NCBI RefSeq assembly: GCF_029714425.1
Contig: NZ_CP121668.1
Span: forward strand, 930,001-994,000
Reading direction: 5' to 3'
Source: Bradyrhizobium sp. CB2312
GTDB lineage: Bacteria; Pseudomonadota; Alphaproteobacteria; Rhizobiales; Xanthobacteraceae
Length of the DNA stretch: 64,000 bases
The translations under genes were made by a program, and so were the position numbers. The notes under the pieces are model-generated. The model saw only the letters and a program-made list of their open reading frames with translations, was not told the origin of the DNA and did no database searches. Within the stretch, counting starts at the first letter, position 1. Every line of letters starts with the position of its first letter. This document shows, one piece after another, positions 37,656 through 47,362 of the stretch.

Positions 37656-37752
37656 AGCATGATCCGGACCCGAAGGGCCACGCCAGCGCAAAGTGCGAAG
37701 CGGTTTTCCCTCGCGACAAACGCGGAGCGCGTTTGCGCGGAGATCATGCTCA
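37655..37752. repeat. Intergenic palindromic element (type A), inverted relative to 298-398
   Basis: It is bounded by GAGCATGATC and GATCATGCTC. The inner AAAGTGCGAAGCGGTTTTCC is the reverse complement of the core at 298-398. A second hairpin AAACGCGGAGCGCGTTT is inserted. Confidence 0.85.
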
Positions 37753-37809
37753 ATCAATAGACCACCTCCGCGCTTTGCCGCTGCGCCGGCTTCGGCTACG
37801 GTTGCCCTC

Positions 37810-38340
37810 ATGATGGTTCGATCCGGCAATCCGGCTGTGAGGTTCGGGACGACGACTTCAGCAGTGCTGCTGATCCTGCTCGGCTGCAGCGCGACGGGAT
37901 GGCCGCAATCCGCCCCTCCCTCGCTTGGTCTCCAGGAGCAGGGGCCGCAGGCCGCGCCGCCGCCTTCGACGCCTGCCCCGCCGGCACGCGAGGAAAATCC
38001 CGGGCTCATCAACGAAATGGGCAAGCTGTTCGACAAGCTGCCCTCGATCCTGCCGCCGATCAAAAGTCCGAGCGAGACCATGAACGACCTGTCGCGGCTG
38101 GCGACGCCGTCGACCATGGTCTCGGGGCGCGTGGCCTGCCCGGTCTCGTCCAACGGCGCGCCCGACTGCAAGCTTGCCGCCGACCAGCTCTGCCGGACCA
38201 AGGGCTACAAGGAAGGCAAGAGTCTCAACGCGGACTCTGCCGAAAAATGCTCGGCCAAGGTTCTGATTCCGGGCCGGCAACGCAAACCTGACGATTGCCG
38301 CACCGACACTTTCGTGACCAGCGCGCTATGCCAGAACTGA
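37810..38340 (+). CDS. Lipoprotein of unknown function
   Basis: A 176-residue protein starting MMVRSGNPAVRFG. A hydrophobic signal ends in the lipobox LLGC, so it is likely lipidated. A proline-rich linker (PPSTPAPPARE) leads to a C-terminal region with paired cysteines in VACPVSSNGAPDCKLA, QLCRTKGYKEGKSL, EKCSAK and DDCRTDTF. No named family was recognised. It lies 33 bases before aspA on the same strand. Confidence 0.78.
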   Translation: MMVRSGNPAVRFGTTTSAVLLILLGCSATGWPQSAPPSLGLQEQGPQAAPPPSTPAPPAREENPGLINEMGKLFDKLPSILPPIKSPSETMNDLSRLATPSTMVSGRVACPVSSNGAPDCKLAADQLCRTKGYKEGKSLNADSAEKCSAKVLIPGRQRKPDDCRTDTFVTSALCQN

Positions 38341-38373
38341 TGCCGTGACGCGCGCGAGCAGCAAGGAGCGCCC

Positions 38374-39774
<1,401 letters not shown>

Positions 39775-39800
39775 TCTATCGTCACGCGTAGCTCTCGCCT

Positions 39801-39888
39801 CGTCATTGCGAGGAGCTCTTGCGACGAAGCAATCCAGTGTCCCTCCGCGGAGGCAGTCTGGATTGCTTCGCTGCGCTCGCAATGACGG
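39801..39888. repeat. Intergenic palindromic element (type C)
   Basis: CGTCATTGCGAGGAGC...GAAGCAATCCAG at the left and CTGGATTGCTTCGCTGCGCTCGCAATGACG at the right. The right arm is identical to that of the element at 7204-7284, while the left arm has diverged. Confidence 0.9.
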
Positions 39889-40038
39889 AGGAGAATGACG
39901 GAGAAAGAATTCCGCGCGTTGGAATTGCGGTAACGGCATCCGCCGCGGCGGCAAAACGCAATACTTGACAGTGGAAAGATTGCCTTGTTGGTATGGCTCC
40001 CAACTTCCATTTGACCGCCAGAAGAGGACCGTTCCGCA

Positions 40039-41007
40039 ATGTCCATGCCTGCCCTGTTCAAGAGGCGCCTGTCGATCCCCGTGATCGGCTCGCCGCTCTT
40101 CATCATCTCGGTGCCCGATCTCGTGATCGCGCAGTGCAAGGCGGGTGTGGTCGGCTCGTTCCCGGCGCTGAACGCGCGGCCGCCGGAGCTGCTCGACGAA
40201 TGGCTGGCGCGGATCACCGAAGAGCTCGCGGCCTATGACCGCGCTCACCCTGACAAGCCGTCGGCGCCGTTCGCGGTCAACCAGATCGTGCACAAGTCGA
40301 ACAACCGGCTCGACCACGACATGCAGCTCTGCGCCAAGTACAAGGTGCCGATGATCATCTCCTCGCTCGGTGCGCGCGAGGAGCTCAATCAGGCGGTTCA
40401 CGGCTGGGGCGGCATCGTCTTCCACGACGTGATCAACCAGAAATTCGCGCACAAGGCGATCGAGAAGGGCGCCGACGGCCTGATCCTGGTTGCGGCCGGC
40501 GCCGGCGGCCATGCCGGCACCATCTCGCCGCTGGCTTTCGTTGCCGAGACGCGCAAGTGGTTCGACGGTCCGATCGCGCTGTCTGGCGCCATCGGTAACG
40601 GCAAGGCGATCCGCGCCGCGCGCATCTTAGGGGCCGACTTCGCCTATATCGGCTCGGCCTTCATCGCCACCAAGGAAGCCAACGCAGTCGAGAAGTACAA
40701 GGAGATGATCGCGGGTTCGACCGCCGACGACATCGTCTATTCCAATCTCTTCACCGGCGTGCACGGCAACTATCTGAAGCCGTCGATCCTCGCGGCCGGC
40801 ATGGATCCGGAGAACCTGCCGACCTCCGATCCATCCAAGATGAATTTCGGGACCGACGCCTCCGGCGAGCGCGCCAAGCCGAAGGCCTGGAAGGAGATCT
40901 GGGGTTCGGGCCAGGGCATCGGCAGCATCGAGGGCGTTCTGCCCGCCGCCGAGCTGATCGCGCGCTTCAAGAAGGAATACGACGAGGCGATCGATCCGCC
41001 GCTCTAA
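40039..41007 (+). CDS. Nitronate monooxygenase family protein (NMO/NPD), paralogue 1
   Basis: A 322-residue FMN-dependent TIM-barrel protein. It begins LSIPVIGSPLFIISVPDLV. It has GADGLILVAAGAGGHAG, the phosphate-binding GGHAG loop of the family, and ALSGAIGNGKAI and GADFAYIGSAFIATKEA. Family members oxidise nitronates or act as flavin-dependent quinone or enoyl reductases. GAGGA precedes the ATG. A related gene lies 3 kb away at 44139, with a thioesterase and an acyl-CoA ligase between them. Confidence 0.9.
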   Translation: MSMPALFKRRLSIPVIGSPLFIISVPDLVIAQCKAGVVGSFPALNARPPELLDEWLARITEELAAYDRAHPDKPSAPFAVNQIVHKSNNRLDHDMQLCAKYKVPMIISSLGAREELNQAVHGWGGIVFHDVINQKFAHKAIEKGADGLILVAAGAGGHAGTISPLAFVAETRKWFDGPIALSGAIGNGKAIRAARILGADFAYIGSAFIATKEANAVEKYKEMIAGSTADDIVYSNLFTGVHGNYLKPSILAAGMDPENLPTSDPSKMNFGTDASGERAKPKAWKEIWGSGQGIGSIEGVLPAAELIARFKKEYDEAIDPPL

Positions 41008-41016
41008 CCGCTCTCG

Positions 41017-41132
41017 TGTCCCGGACGCGCTGCAGCGTGTAACGCTGCTGCGCAGAGCCGGGACCCATCGCTGCAGCAAATGGGCCCCGGCTCTGCAGCG
41101 CACCGCTTACGCGCTGCGCTGCGTCCGGGGAA
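41017..41132. repeat. Intergenic palindromic element, CG-rich
   Basis: TCCCGGACGCGCTGCAGCG at the left and CGCTGCGCTGCGTCCGGGG at the right, with inner CAGAGCCGGGACCCAT and ATGGGCCCCGGCTCTG. It lies between the monooxygenase and thioesterase genes. Confidence 0.85.
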
Positions 41133-41156
41133 CGCCAGCCGAGATATCGAGCAAAC

Positions 41157-41930
41157 ATGACCGCCATCTACCGCGTTGACGGCAACAGCGTCGTCACCAG
41201 CCCGAACGCTGCCGGTCCCTGGGACCGGCGCATGCAGCACGGCTCTGCGCCGGCCTCGCTGGTGACGTGGGCGGCCGAACGAATCCCGACGCCGGTGCCC
41301 ATGAACATCGCGCGCGTCACCATCGATCTGATGCGCCCCGTGCCGGTGGCGCCGCTCACCATCGCAACCGAGGTTTTGCGCGAGGGCCGCAAGATCCAGC
41401 TCTGCGAAGTGAAGCTCCTGGCTGACGGCGTGCAGGTCGTGGGCGCCACCGTGCTCAAGATCAAGGCGCAGGCGCAGGCGCTGCCCGATGACGTCAAGGA
41501 GCTGCCGGTCACGCTGCCCTCGCCCGAGGACTCGCTGGTCGAGGATGGTCACGCCGCCACCAGCCCGTTCGTGCGATCGGTCTCGATGCGCGCCGCGCGC
41601 GGCCGCTTCGGCCAGGCCGGCGCCGGCGCGATCTGGTTTCGCGTCGACCATCCTCTGATCGAGGGCGAAGCGATCTCGCAGGCCATGCGCGCCGTGGTCG
41701 CCGCCGACTTCTCCAACGGCGCCGCCTCGACGCTCGACTTCCGCGCCTGGACCTACATCAACGCGGATCTCACGGTGAGCTTTGCGCGCCAGCCGGTCGG
41801 GGAGTGGATCCTGCTCGACGGCGAATCCTGGATCGGCCCTGACGGTGCCGGCCTCGCGATGTCGCGCCTGGCTGATCGGCAAGGCTATTTCGGCCGCGCG
41901 GTTCAGAGCCTGGTGATCGAGAAGCGGTAA
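41157..41930 (+). CDS. TesB-like double-hotdog thioesterase
   Basis: A 257-residue protein of the acyl-CoA thioesterase family with two hotdog units. It has MQHGSAPASLVTWAAERIP and MNIARVTIDLMRPVPVAPL in the first unit and SNGAASTLDFRAWTYINADLTVSFARQP, WILLDGESWIGPDGAGLA in the second. The C-terminus is GRAVQSLVIEKR. It would hydrolyse acyl-CoA esters. A fragment coding for almost the same C-terminus lies about 200 bases downstream beyond a palindromic element. Confidence 0.9.
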   Translation: MTAIYRVDGNSVVTSPNAAGPWDRRMQHGSAPASLVTWAAERIPTPVPMNIARVTIDLMRPVPVAPLTIATEVLREGRKIQLCEVKLLADGVQVVGATVLKIKAQAQALPDDVKELPVTLPSPEDSLVEDGHAATSPFVRSVSMRAARGRFGQAGAGAIWFRVDHPLIEGEAISQAMRAVVAADFSNGAASTLDFRAWTYINADLTVSFARQPVGEWILLDGESWIGPDGAGLAMSRLADRQGYFGRAVQSLVIEKR

Positions 41931-41959
41931 GGGCCGCGAAGTCCGCGCGTCATTCTCGC

Positions 41960-42064
41960 TGTCATGCTCCGCGAAAGCGGGGCATCCAGTACGCCGCGGC
42001 CCATCGATGCAATCAAAGCTGTCTCGGAGTACTGGATCGCCCGGTCAAGCCGGGCGATGACACC
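41960..42064. repeat. Intergenic palindromic element (type D)
   Basis: GTCATGCTCCGCGAAAGCGGGGCATCCAGTACGCC at the left and GAGTACTGGATCGCCCGGTCAAGCCGGGCGATGACAC at the right. Each end is a hairpin and the ends pair through CCAGTAC/GTACTGG. Confidence 0.88.
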
Positions 42065-42082
42065 TGTTGTGTGGTCGCTGCG

Positions 42083-42141
42083 TCGCACCTCGCGGAGGCT
42101 CGCGGCCGCGCCGTGCAAAGCCTGGTGATCGAGAAGCGCTG
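42083..42141 (+). pseudogene. 3' remnant of a second thioesterase gene
   Basis: The last 19 codons read SHLAEARGRAVQSLVIEKR and stop. They match the end of the intact thioesterase (SRLADRQGYFGRAVQSLVIEKR). Over the last 13 codons all nucleotide differences fall at third codon positions, so both copies were once under selection for the same protein. Upstream of the remnant the match ends near the type D palindrome. No start codon or body remains. Confidence 0.7.
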
Positions 42142-42230
42142 AAGTGACGGCAAGCGCCATGGTTGCACCTGGCGCCGATTGAACGGCAGACTTCCGCCGC
42201 CGCGGAAGGGATGCTCGGCATCCTGCCAGT

Positions 42231-42329
42231 TCACATTCCGTAGAAGATCTTGATCTCCCACAGCACCACGACGATAGCCGTGATCAACGTGACCGCGGCG
42301 ACTGCACTTTCCAGGGAAGCGACTCTCAT
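42231..42329 (-). CDS. 32-residue single-span membrane microprotein
   Basis: A short frame starts MRVASLESAVAAVTLITAIV and ends with EIKIFYGM. Residues 8-25 are one hydrophobic helix and the ends carry charge. GCGGAG stands six bases before the ATG, which is good support for translation. It lies between the thioesterase remnant and the acyl-CoA ligase gene, about 140 bases upstream of the ligase stop on the same strand. Function is unknown. Without homologues in hand it remains a prediction. Confidence 0.5.
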   Translation of the reverse strand: MRVASLESAVAAVTLITAIVVVLWEIKIFYGM

Positions 42330-42469
42330 GCGTTACTCCGCTTCCCAGCCCCGTCAGCTGGTCTAGGTGATTCCCCGATTCGTGGGCAATCGGGTCGGCA
42401 TTGCCGGCGCACACTCCGTTGCGCGCTGTGGTCTCGGGGCCACAATGACCACCGTAAAATCCCGGGGAT

Positions 42470-44032
42470 TTACCCCACCATCCGGTCCCGCCCACTCCAA
42501 AACCCCGCACGCAGCACCTTCTTGTCGACCTTGCCGACGCCGGTCATCGGTAGCTGCTTGACGAACTGAATCTGTTTCGGCGTGTGCGCCGAGCCTTTTC
42601 GCGCCCGCACCATGTTGATCAACTCGTCCGGATCTGGCTTGGCGCCCTCGCGCGGCACGATGATTGCGGTGACGGCCTCGCCCCATTTCTCGTCGGGGAC
42701 GCCGACCACCGCGACCATCGCGACATCGGCGTGTTGAGAGAGCACGTCCTCGACCTCGCGCGGAAAGATGTTGAAGCCGCCGGTGACGATCATGTCCTTC
42801 TTGCGGTCGAGGATGAACATGTAGCCGCGCTCGTCCTTGCGCGCGATGTCGCCAGTGTGGACCCAGCCGTTCTTCAGCGTCTCGGCGGTGATGTCAGGCC
42901 GCTTCCAGTATTCCGCCATCGCATGCGGCGCCCGCACGCAGATCTCGCCGGCCTCGCCCGTCGTCACCTCCTGGTCGTTGTCGTCGAGAATCCTGACCTC
43001 GCAGGCCGCGATCGGGAAGCCGCAGGACAAAAACAGCTCCGGCGTCCTGGGATCGTGATCGGTCTTGCGCAGCACCGAGACCGGGTAGCATTCGGTCTGG
43101 CCGTAGAGCTGCGAGAACACCGGGCCGATGCGCTCGATGCCCTCGACCAGCCGGCTCGGCGACATCGCGGAGGCGCCGTAGAGCACGAGTTCGAGCGAGG
43201 AGAGGTCGGTCCTGCTCAGCGCGGGATGATCGAGCAGCACGTAGATCATGGTCGGCACGAACAGGGTAAAATTGATGCGCTCGCGCGCGATCGTCGCCAG
43301 CACGGCCTCGGGATCAAAGCCCTTCAGCATGTGCACGGTGCCGCCGCGCATCAGCGTCGGCAGCACCTTCGTGCCAGCAACGTGGCTGATCGGCGCGACG
43401 GTGAGATAGCGCGCGGCATCGGGAATCTCGAAGTCGGCGAGGATCGCGCCGGCCGCGCCGGCGTTCTCACGGTGGTAGCGCAGCGCGCCCTTCGATTTGC
43501 CCGTGGTGCCGCCGGTGTAGTTCAGCGTGGAGAGATCATCGAGACCTGCGAGGCACTGTGCGCTGACATGTCCCGCGCTCTCGATTGCCGCCAGCAGATC
43601 GACGCCGTAATCGGCCGGCCCCATGGTGAAGACGGCCTTGAGCCGGGCAGCTTGCGCGGCGAGTTCGCCGCCGCGATCGCGGAAAGCGGCGACATCGACC
43701 ACCAGGACTTCGGCCTCGGAATCTTCGAGCTGGAACAGCTGGTCGCTCTGCGATCCCAGCGGATGCAGCCAGGTGGTGCAGCACCGCGACAGTTGCGCGG
43801 CGACACCGGCGCACCACGTATCGGCGCGGTTCGCGGTGAGGAAGGCAACGCGCGCACCTCGCTGCAAGCCGAGCCGCATGAACACGCCCTGGATGCGCCC
43901 GATCAGGTCGATGGTGCCCTGATAGCTCAGCGATCCGCCGGGCCAGGCGAATGCAGTGCGGCCGGGATAGCGCGACAGTGCCCGTAGCGTCTGCGCGCAA
44001 GTCGGGGACGAGGCGTGGAGCGGATCGGACAT
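42470..44032 (-). CDS. Class I AMP-forming acyl-CoA ligase
   Basis: A 520-residue enzyme with the adenylation motifs YTGGTTGKSKGALRY, YGQTECYPVSVL and NGWVHTGDIARKDERGYM, then DRKKDMIVTGGFNIFPREVE and a C-terminal catalytic lysine in MTGVGKVDKKVLR. GAGGAAAC precedes the ATG. It activates an unknown carboxylic acid with CoA. Its neighbours (two NMO-type flavoproteins and a thioesterase) suggest a shared catabolic role for an uncommon acid. Confidence 0.9.
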   Translation of the reverse strand: MSDPLHASSPTCAQTLRALSRYPGRTAFAWPGGSLSYQGTIDLIGRIQGVFMRLGLQRGARVAFLTANRADTWCAGVAAQLSRCCTTWLHPLGSQSDQLFQLEDSEAEVLVVDVAAFRDRGGELAAQAARLKAVFTMGPADYGVDLLAAIESAGHVSAQCLAGLDDLSTLNYTGGTTGKSKGALRYHRENAGAAGAILADFEIPDAARYLTVAPISHVAGTKVLPTLMRGGTVHMLKGFDPEAVLATIARERINFTLFVPTMIYVLLDHPALSRTDLSSLELVLYGASAMSPSRLVEGIERIGPVFSQLYGQTECYPVSVLRKTDHDPRTPELFLSCGFPIAACEVRILDDNDQEVTTGEAGEICVRAPHAMAEYWKRPDITAETLKNGWVHTGDIARKDERGYMFILDRKKDMIVTGGFNIFPREVEDVLSQHADVAMVAVVGVPDEKWGEAVTAIIVPREGAKPDPDELINMVRARKGSAHTPKQIQFVKQLPMTGVGKVDKKVLRAGFWSGRDRMVG

Positions 44033-44138
44033 ATGTTTCCTCGTTGTCTTGTCATTGGCTTCTCGCGTGCCAATGTTTGCGCAACGCTAGCACAGAGAAG
44101 ACGGGATGGAACGACAAAGCCCGTGCAAGGAGGCGTGA

Positions 44139-45110
44139 GTGACCGATCGACTGCAACGTTTCCGTGATCGTCTCGCACTGCCGCTGATCGCAGCGCCGAT
44201 GTTTCTGGTGTCGGGCGTCGAGCTCATGGTCGCGGCCTGTCGCAATGGCGTGATCGGCAGCTTTCCCACCGTGAATTGCCGCAGCACGGAACAGCTTGAT
44301 ACGTGGTTCACCGAGATCGCAACGCGACTGCGTCAACACGACGATCAAACCGGGCGCAAGGCCGCGCCGCTGTGCCCGAACCTGATCGTGCATCGGTCCA
44401 ATGCACGGCTGGAACAGGATCTCGCCGTGCTGCTGAAGCACAAGCCTGAAATCGTCATCACATCGGTCGGCTCGCCGGCGCCGGTGTTGAAGCCGTTGCA
44501 CGATGCGGGCGCGCTGGTGCTGGCGGATGTTGCCTCGATCCGTCACGCCGAACGCGCGGCGGAAGCTGGGGCCGACGGTCTGGTGCTGCTCACCGCGGGC
44601 GCAGGGGGGCAGACTGGCTGGCTCAATCCGTTCGCCTTCGTCCGCGCGGTGCGTGCGTTCTACGACGGCATCATCGTGCTCGCTGGCGGCATCAGCGACG
44701 GCCAAGCGCTGCATGCGGCCGAAGTGCTCGGCTGCGATCTCGGCTACATGGGCACGAAGTTCATCGCGACGCGCGAGAGCATGGCAGACGACCGCCACAA
44801 GCAGATGCTGGTCGAGAGCAGCGCCGACGACATCCTGCTGACCACCGCGTTCACCGGCTTGCAGACCAGCATGCTGAAGCCGTCGATCGCCGCCGCCGGT
44901 CTTGACCCCAATGATCTGCCGGCGCGCGGCGCGATCGACATCGGCAAGGACATCGACGTCGGTGCGCGCGAGAACCGGCCCAAACGCTGGCGTGATATCT
45001 GGAGCGGCGGGCATTCGACGTCGGGCGTGACTGACGTGATGGCGGCCAGCGATCTCGTTGCGCGAACGGTTGCCGAATATCGCGCGGCGGGTGGACGCTC
45101 GCCCCCGTAA
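44139..45110 (+). CDS. Nitronate monooxygenase family protein, paralogue 2
   Basis: A 323-residue paralogue of the protein at 40039, sharing LPLIAAPMFLVSGVELM, GADGLVLLTAGAGGQTG, GYMGTKFIATRESM and the C-terminal RWRDIWSGGHSTSGV segment. It has a GTG start with AGGAGG five bases upstream. Its phosphate-binding loop reads GGQTG where paralogue 1 has GGHAG, so substrate or flavin handling may differ. It is divergent from the acyl-CoA ligase gene, with which it shares a short promoter region. Confidence 0.9.
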   Translation: MTDRLQRFRDRLALPLIAAPMFLVSGVELMVAACRNGVIGSFPTVNCRSTEQLDTWFTEIATRLRQHDDQTGRKAAPLCPNLIVHRSNARLEQDLAVLLKHKPEIVITSVGSPAPVLKPLHDAGALVLADVASIRHAERAAEAGADGLVLLTAGAGGQTGWLNPFAFVRAVRAFYDGIIVLAGGISDGQALHAAEVLGCDLGYMGTKFIATRESMADDRHKQMLVESSADDILLTTAFTGLQTSMLKPSIAAAGLDPNDLPARGAIDIGKDIDVGARENRPKRWRDIWSGGHSTSGVTDVMAASDLVARTVAEYRAAGGRSPP

Positions 45111-45177
45111 AAACCCCGGGGAAGGAGAGGGCGCCGGTCGATCACAGTTAATCGAGCGCTCCTCCAAACCTCCTCAC

Positions 45178-45193
45178 TTAACGGCAGATTAAC
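45178..45193 (+). promoter_or_regulatory. CtrA box
   Basis: TTAA-CGGCAGA-TTAAC is a full match to the alphaproteobacterial CtrA site TTAA-N7-TTAAC. It lies 57-72 bases before the start of the small gene at 45250. Confidence 0.6.
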
Positions 45194-45249
45194 CAAGCCC
45201 CGCCAAGAATTGCCTCACGGCCGCCAATCAGGACCGAGAGGGACAGGCG

Positions 45250-45498
45250 ATGGACTTCGATTTTCTCAACAGCAAGACAGCCGCGACGCTGGATGAAATC
45301 CGTGTCCGCGTGGCCCACGCGCTGGCCCGTCATCCGCTGTGCCGCAACGTCCGCTTCGACATCGTGAGCGTCCCCCGCACCCGCCGGGGCGGCAACTGGA
45401 CGGTCGCGCTGCAGTCCGTCGAGCCGCGGGCGGTGTGGGAGGCCTCGGAGATCGTCGCCGACATCCAGGACGCCTACGATCTGGCTGTAGCCGCCTGA
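45250..45498 (+). CDS. Conserved-looking small protein
   Basis: An 82-residue soluble protein starting MDFDFLNSKTAATLDEIRVRVA. It is acidic at both ends and has a central basic stretch VPRTRRGGNWTV, with ICDAYDL-like NIVADIQDAYDLAVAA at the C-terminus. It carries no membrane segment or signal. GAGAGGGA precedes the ATG. No family was recognised. The CtrA box upstream suggests cell-cycle control. Confidence 0.75.
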   Translation: MDFDFLNSKTAATLDEIRVRVAHALARHPLCRNVRFDIVSVPRTRRGGNWTVALQSVEPRAVWEASEIVADIQDAYDLAVAA

Positions 45499-45633
45499 AT
45501 TTCCTGGCTTTTTCGGGATGCGTCGCTGCAGGCACATTGATTGTCGCAACGACGGCTCACTCAAGCCTTATTTCGCGCCCTTTTTCCGGGCAACCCTAAC
45601 AAACTCGTGAAGCGGTCGTTCCCGGAGAGACGT

Positions 45634-46344
45634 TTGTCCAGAGCCATCACCATCGTCGTGCTGACCTGTTTCCTCGTCCTCGGCGCCGCCACCACCGCCA
45701 TTCTCGGCCGTGACAGCGTGCCCAGCGTCAGTGCCGAGATGATCGCGCAGACACCTCCGCCCAAGCCGCTCGCGACCAACCGCGCCGCCAAGGCCGACCG
45801 CCTGGTTCCGACGCTGGCGCTGGCCTCGGCTGCAATCGACCCGGTTCAGGTGCCGGCGGACAAGCTTTCGCAGGCGCCCGTGCTGACCGAGCCGCTGCGT
45901 CAGGCCTTTGCCGCCGCCACGCCGTCGGATTTTCCGATGCCCAAGGCAAGCGCGCACCAGGCGCCCGCCGCCGAGGTTCCCGCCGTCGAGGTCCCGGCCA
46001 AGCCGAAGGTCGTCGCCAAGCCGCAGCCGCAGAAATCCTATTCGCTGCTGTCCGACGTTCAGATCTCGGGCATCAAGGACCGCCTGAAGCTGTCGTCGTC
46101 GCAGGAATATTACTGGCCCTCGGTCGAGACCGCACTGCGCAACGTCGCCCGCAAGATCCAGGCGAACAAGCTGTCAAATCCGAACGCACCGCCCGGTGCG
46201 CAGATCGATCCGAATTGCGATGAGGTCCAGCAGCTGAAGTCCGCCGCGATGCCGCTGCTGTTCCAACTGCGTGACGACCAGAAGGAAGAAGTGCGCAAGC
46301 TCGCCCGCCTCATCGGGCTCGAGAAGGTCGCGCAGCAGATCTGA
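45634..46344 (+). CDS. Membrane-anchored proline-rich protein with Spy/CpxP-like C-terminal part
   Basis: About 236 residues from a TTG start with GGAGAG at good distance; a GTG at 45607 is an alternative. One N-terminal membrane helix (ITIVVLTCFLVLGAATTAIL) is followed by a long Pro/Ala-rich region. The C-terminal domain contains ISGIKDRLKLSSSQEYYWPSVE and LRDDQKEEVRKLARLIGLE, reminiscent of the LTxxQ-type Spy/CpxP chaperone family. That relation is inference from pattern. It lies next to another proline-rich membrane-anchored protein. Confidence 0.72.
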   Translation: MSRAITIVVLTCFLVLGAATTAILGRDSVPSVSAEMIAQTPPPKPLATNRAAKADRLVPTLALASAAIDPVQVPADKLSQAPVLTEPLRQAFAAATPSDFPMPKASAHQAPAAEVPAVEVPAKPKVVAKPQPQKSYSLLSDVQISGIKDRLKLSSSQEYYWPSVETALRNVARKIQANKLSNPNAPPGAQIDPNCDEVQQLKSAAMPLLFQLRDDQKEEVRKLARLIGLEKVAQQI

Positions 46345-46418
46345 GGCACGGTTCCCGCCGATATCAGGAACATCCGGCAATCCTCACGCGTTGCCCGCTC
46401 CGAACAGGGAGTGGGCCA

Positions 46419-47141
46419 ATGCGCGCCTCGACAGCTTATTTCATCGGTGCTGGAACGATCGTCGCCGCCATTGCCATTGGCCTCGGCGGCGGCATCGTCG
46501 CCGGCAACATCATGAACCCGATCGCACCGAAGCAGGGGCCTGACACCAGCAAGATGGCGCAGCGCGCGGCCGCCGCGCCAGACAATACGCCCGCGACGAC
46601 GAACGCGCCGTCCGAGCGCGTCCAATATCTCACCGGCTCGCAAGCCTTCGGAGCGATGATCGCCGCGCCCGCGCAGGCGCAGGACGGAGCCAAGCCTGGG
46701 GCCAAGTCCGAGATCAAGTCCGAGACGCAGACCACTCAGGCGAACGCTGCGCCGCCGGCACCGCGGCCTTCGCAAGCCGCCGCCGCCGAGCCGCCCAAGG
46801 ACCAGGTCAAGCCGGAGCCCGCATCGTCTCCGCAAGGCGCAAAACCCGTCGAGCAGCAGGCATCGACAGAGCCGTCCTCCTCACCTGACAATGCCTACGC
46901 CAAGGCCAGGGATTCCGACGTGAAGCGCGCCGCCTCCGAGCGGCGCCGGGCGGAGCGCCGCGAGCGTTGGGCCGAGCGCCGTCACTACGAATCCCGTGAG
47001 CCGCGCGGCATGCGCGACCGCACCGATTGGGACGATGTCGCGCGCAACATCCGCGAAGATTCCGACGCGCGCGATTATGCGAACCGTCCGCGCAGCAGCT
47101 TCCCGCAGATCAGGCTGTTCGGGCCCAACGACGACGATTAG
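46419..47141 (+). CDS. Membrane-anchored low-complexity protein
   Basis: A 240-residue protein. One N-terminal helix (AYFIGAGTIVAAIAIGLGGGIVAGNIM) is followed by an Ala/Pro/Lys/Gln-rich region of about 130 residues and an Arg/Glu-rich stretch RRRAERRERWAERRHYE, then an acidic end. No domain was recognised. GGGAG precedes the ATG. It probably faces the periplasm and may span toward the wall like other proline-rich tethers. It follows the Spy-like gene by 75 bases. Confidence 0.75.
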   Translation: MRASTAYFIGAGTIVAAIAIGLGGGIVAGNIMNPIAPKQGPDTSKMAQRAAAAPDNTPATTNAPSERVQYLTGSQAFGAMIAAPAQAQDGAKPGAKSEIKSETQTTQANAAPPAPRPSQAAAAEPPKDQVKPEPASSPQGAKPVEQQASTEPSSSPDNAYAKARDSDVKRAASERRRAERRERWAERRHYESREPRGMRDRTDWDDVARNIREDSDARDYANRPRSSFPQIRLFGPNDDD

Positions 47142-47362
47142 CACCTGACACGTCCGGCTCGTCGCCGCGCTCCTTGGTCCAAGACCGTCCGCGCGGCGGC
47201 CAGCGCGACAGAGCGCCTCGTTTCTTCGCAACTACTTTCGGTGTTGTGCGCTCCGGCCGTTTTCAGGCTCGAAGCCATTTATTATGTTGGCGCGATTTTT
47301 CCTGCTGCCCGTGGTCGTTGCCAGTGCGCCGAGGGGCAGCCAGACCGCGAGTCCGCCGCCCC

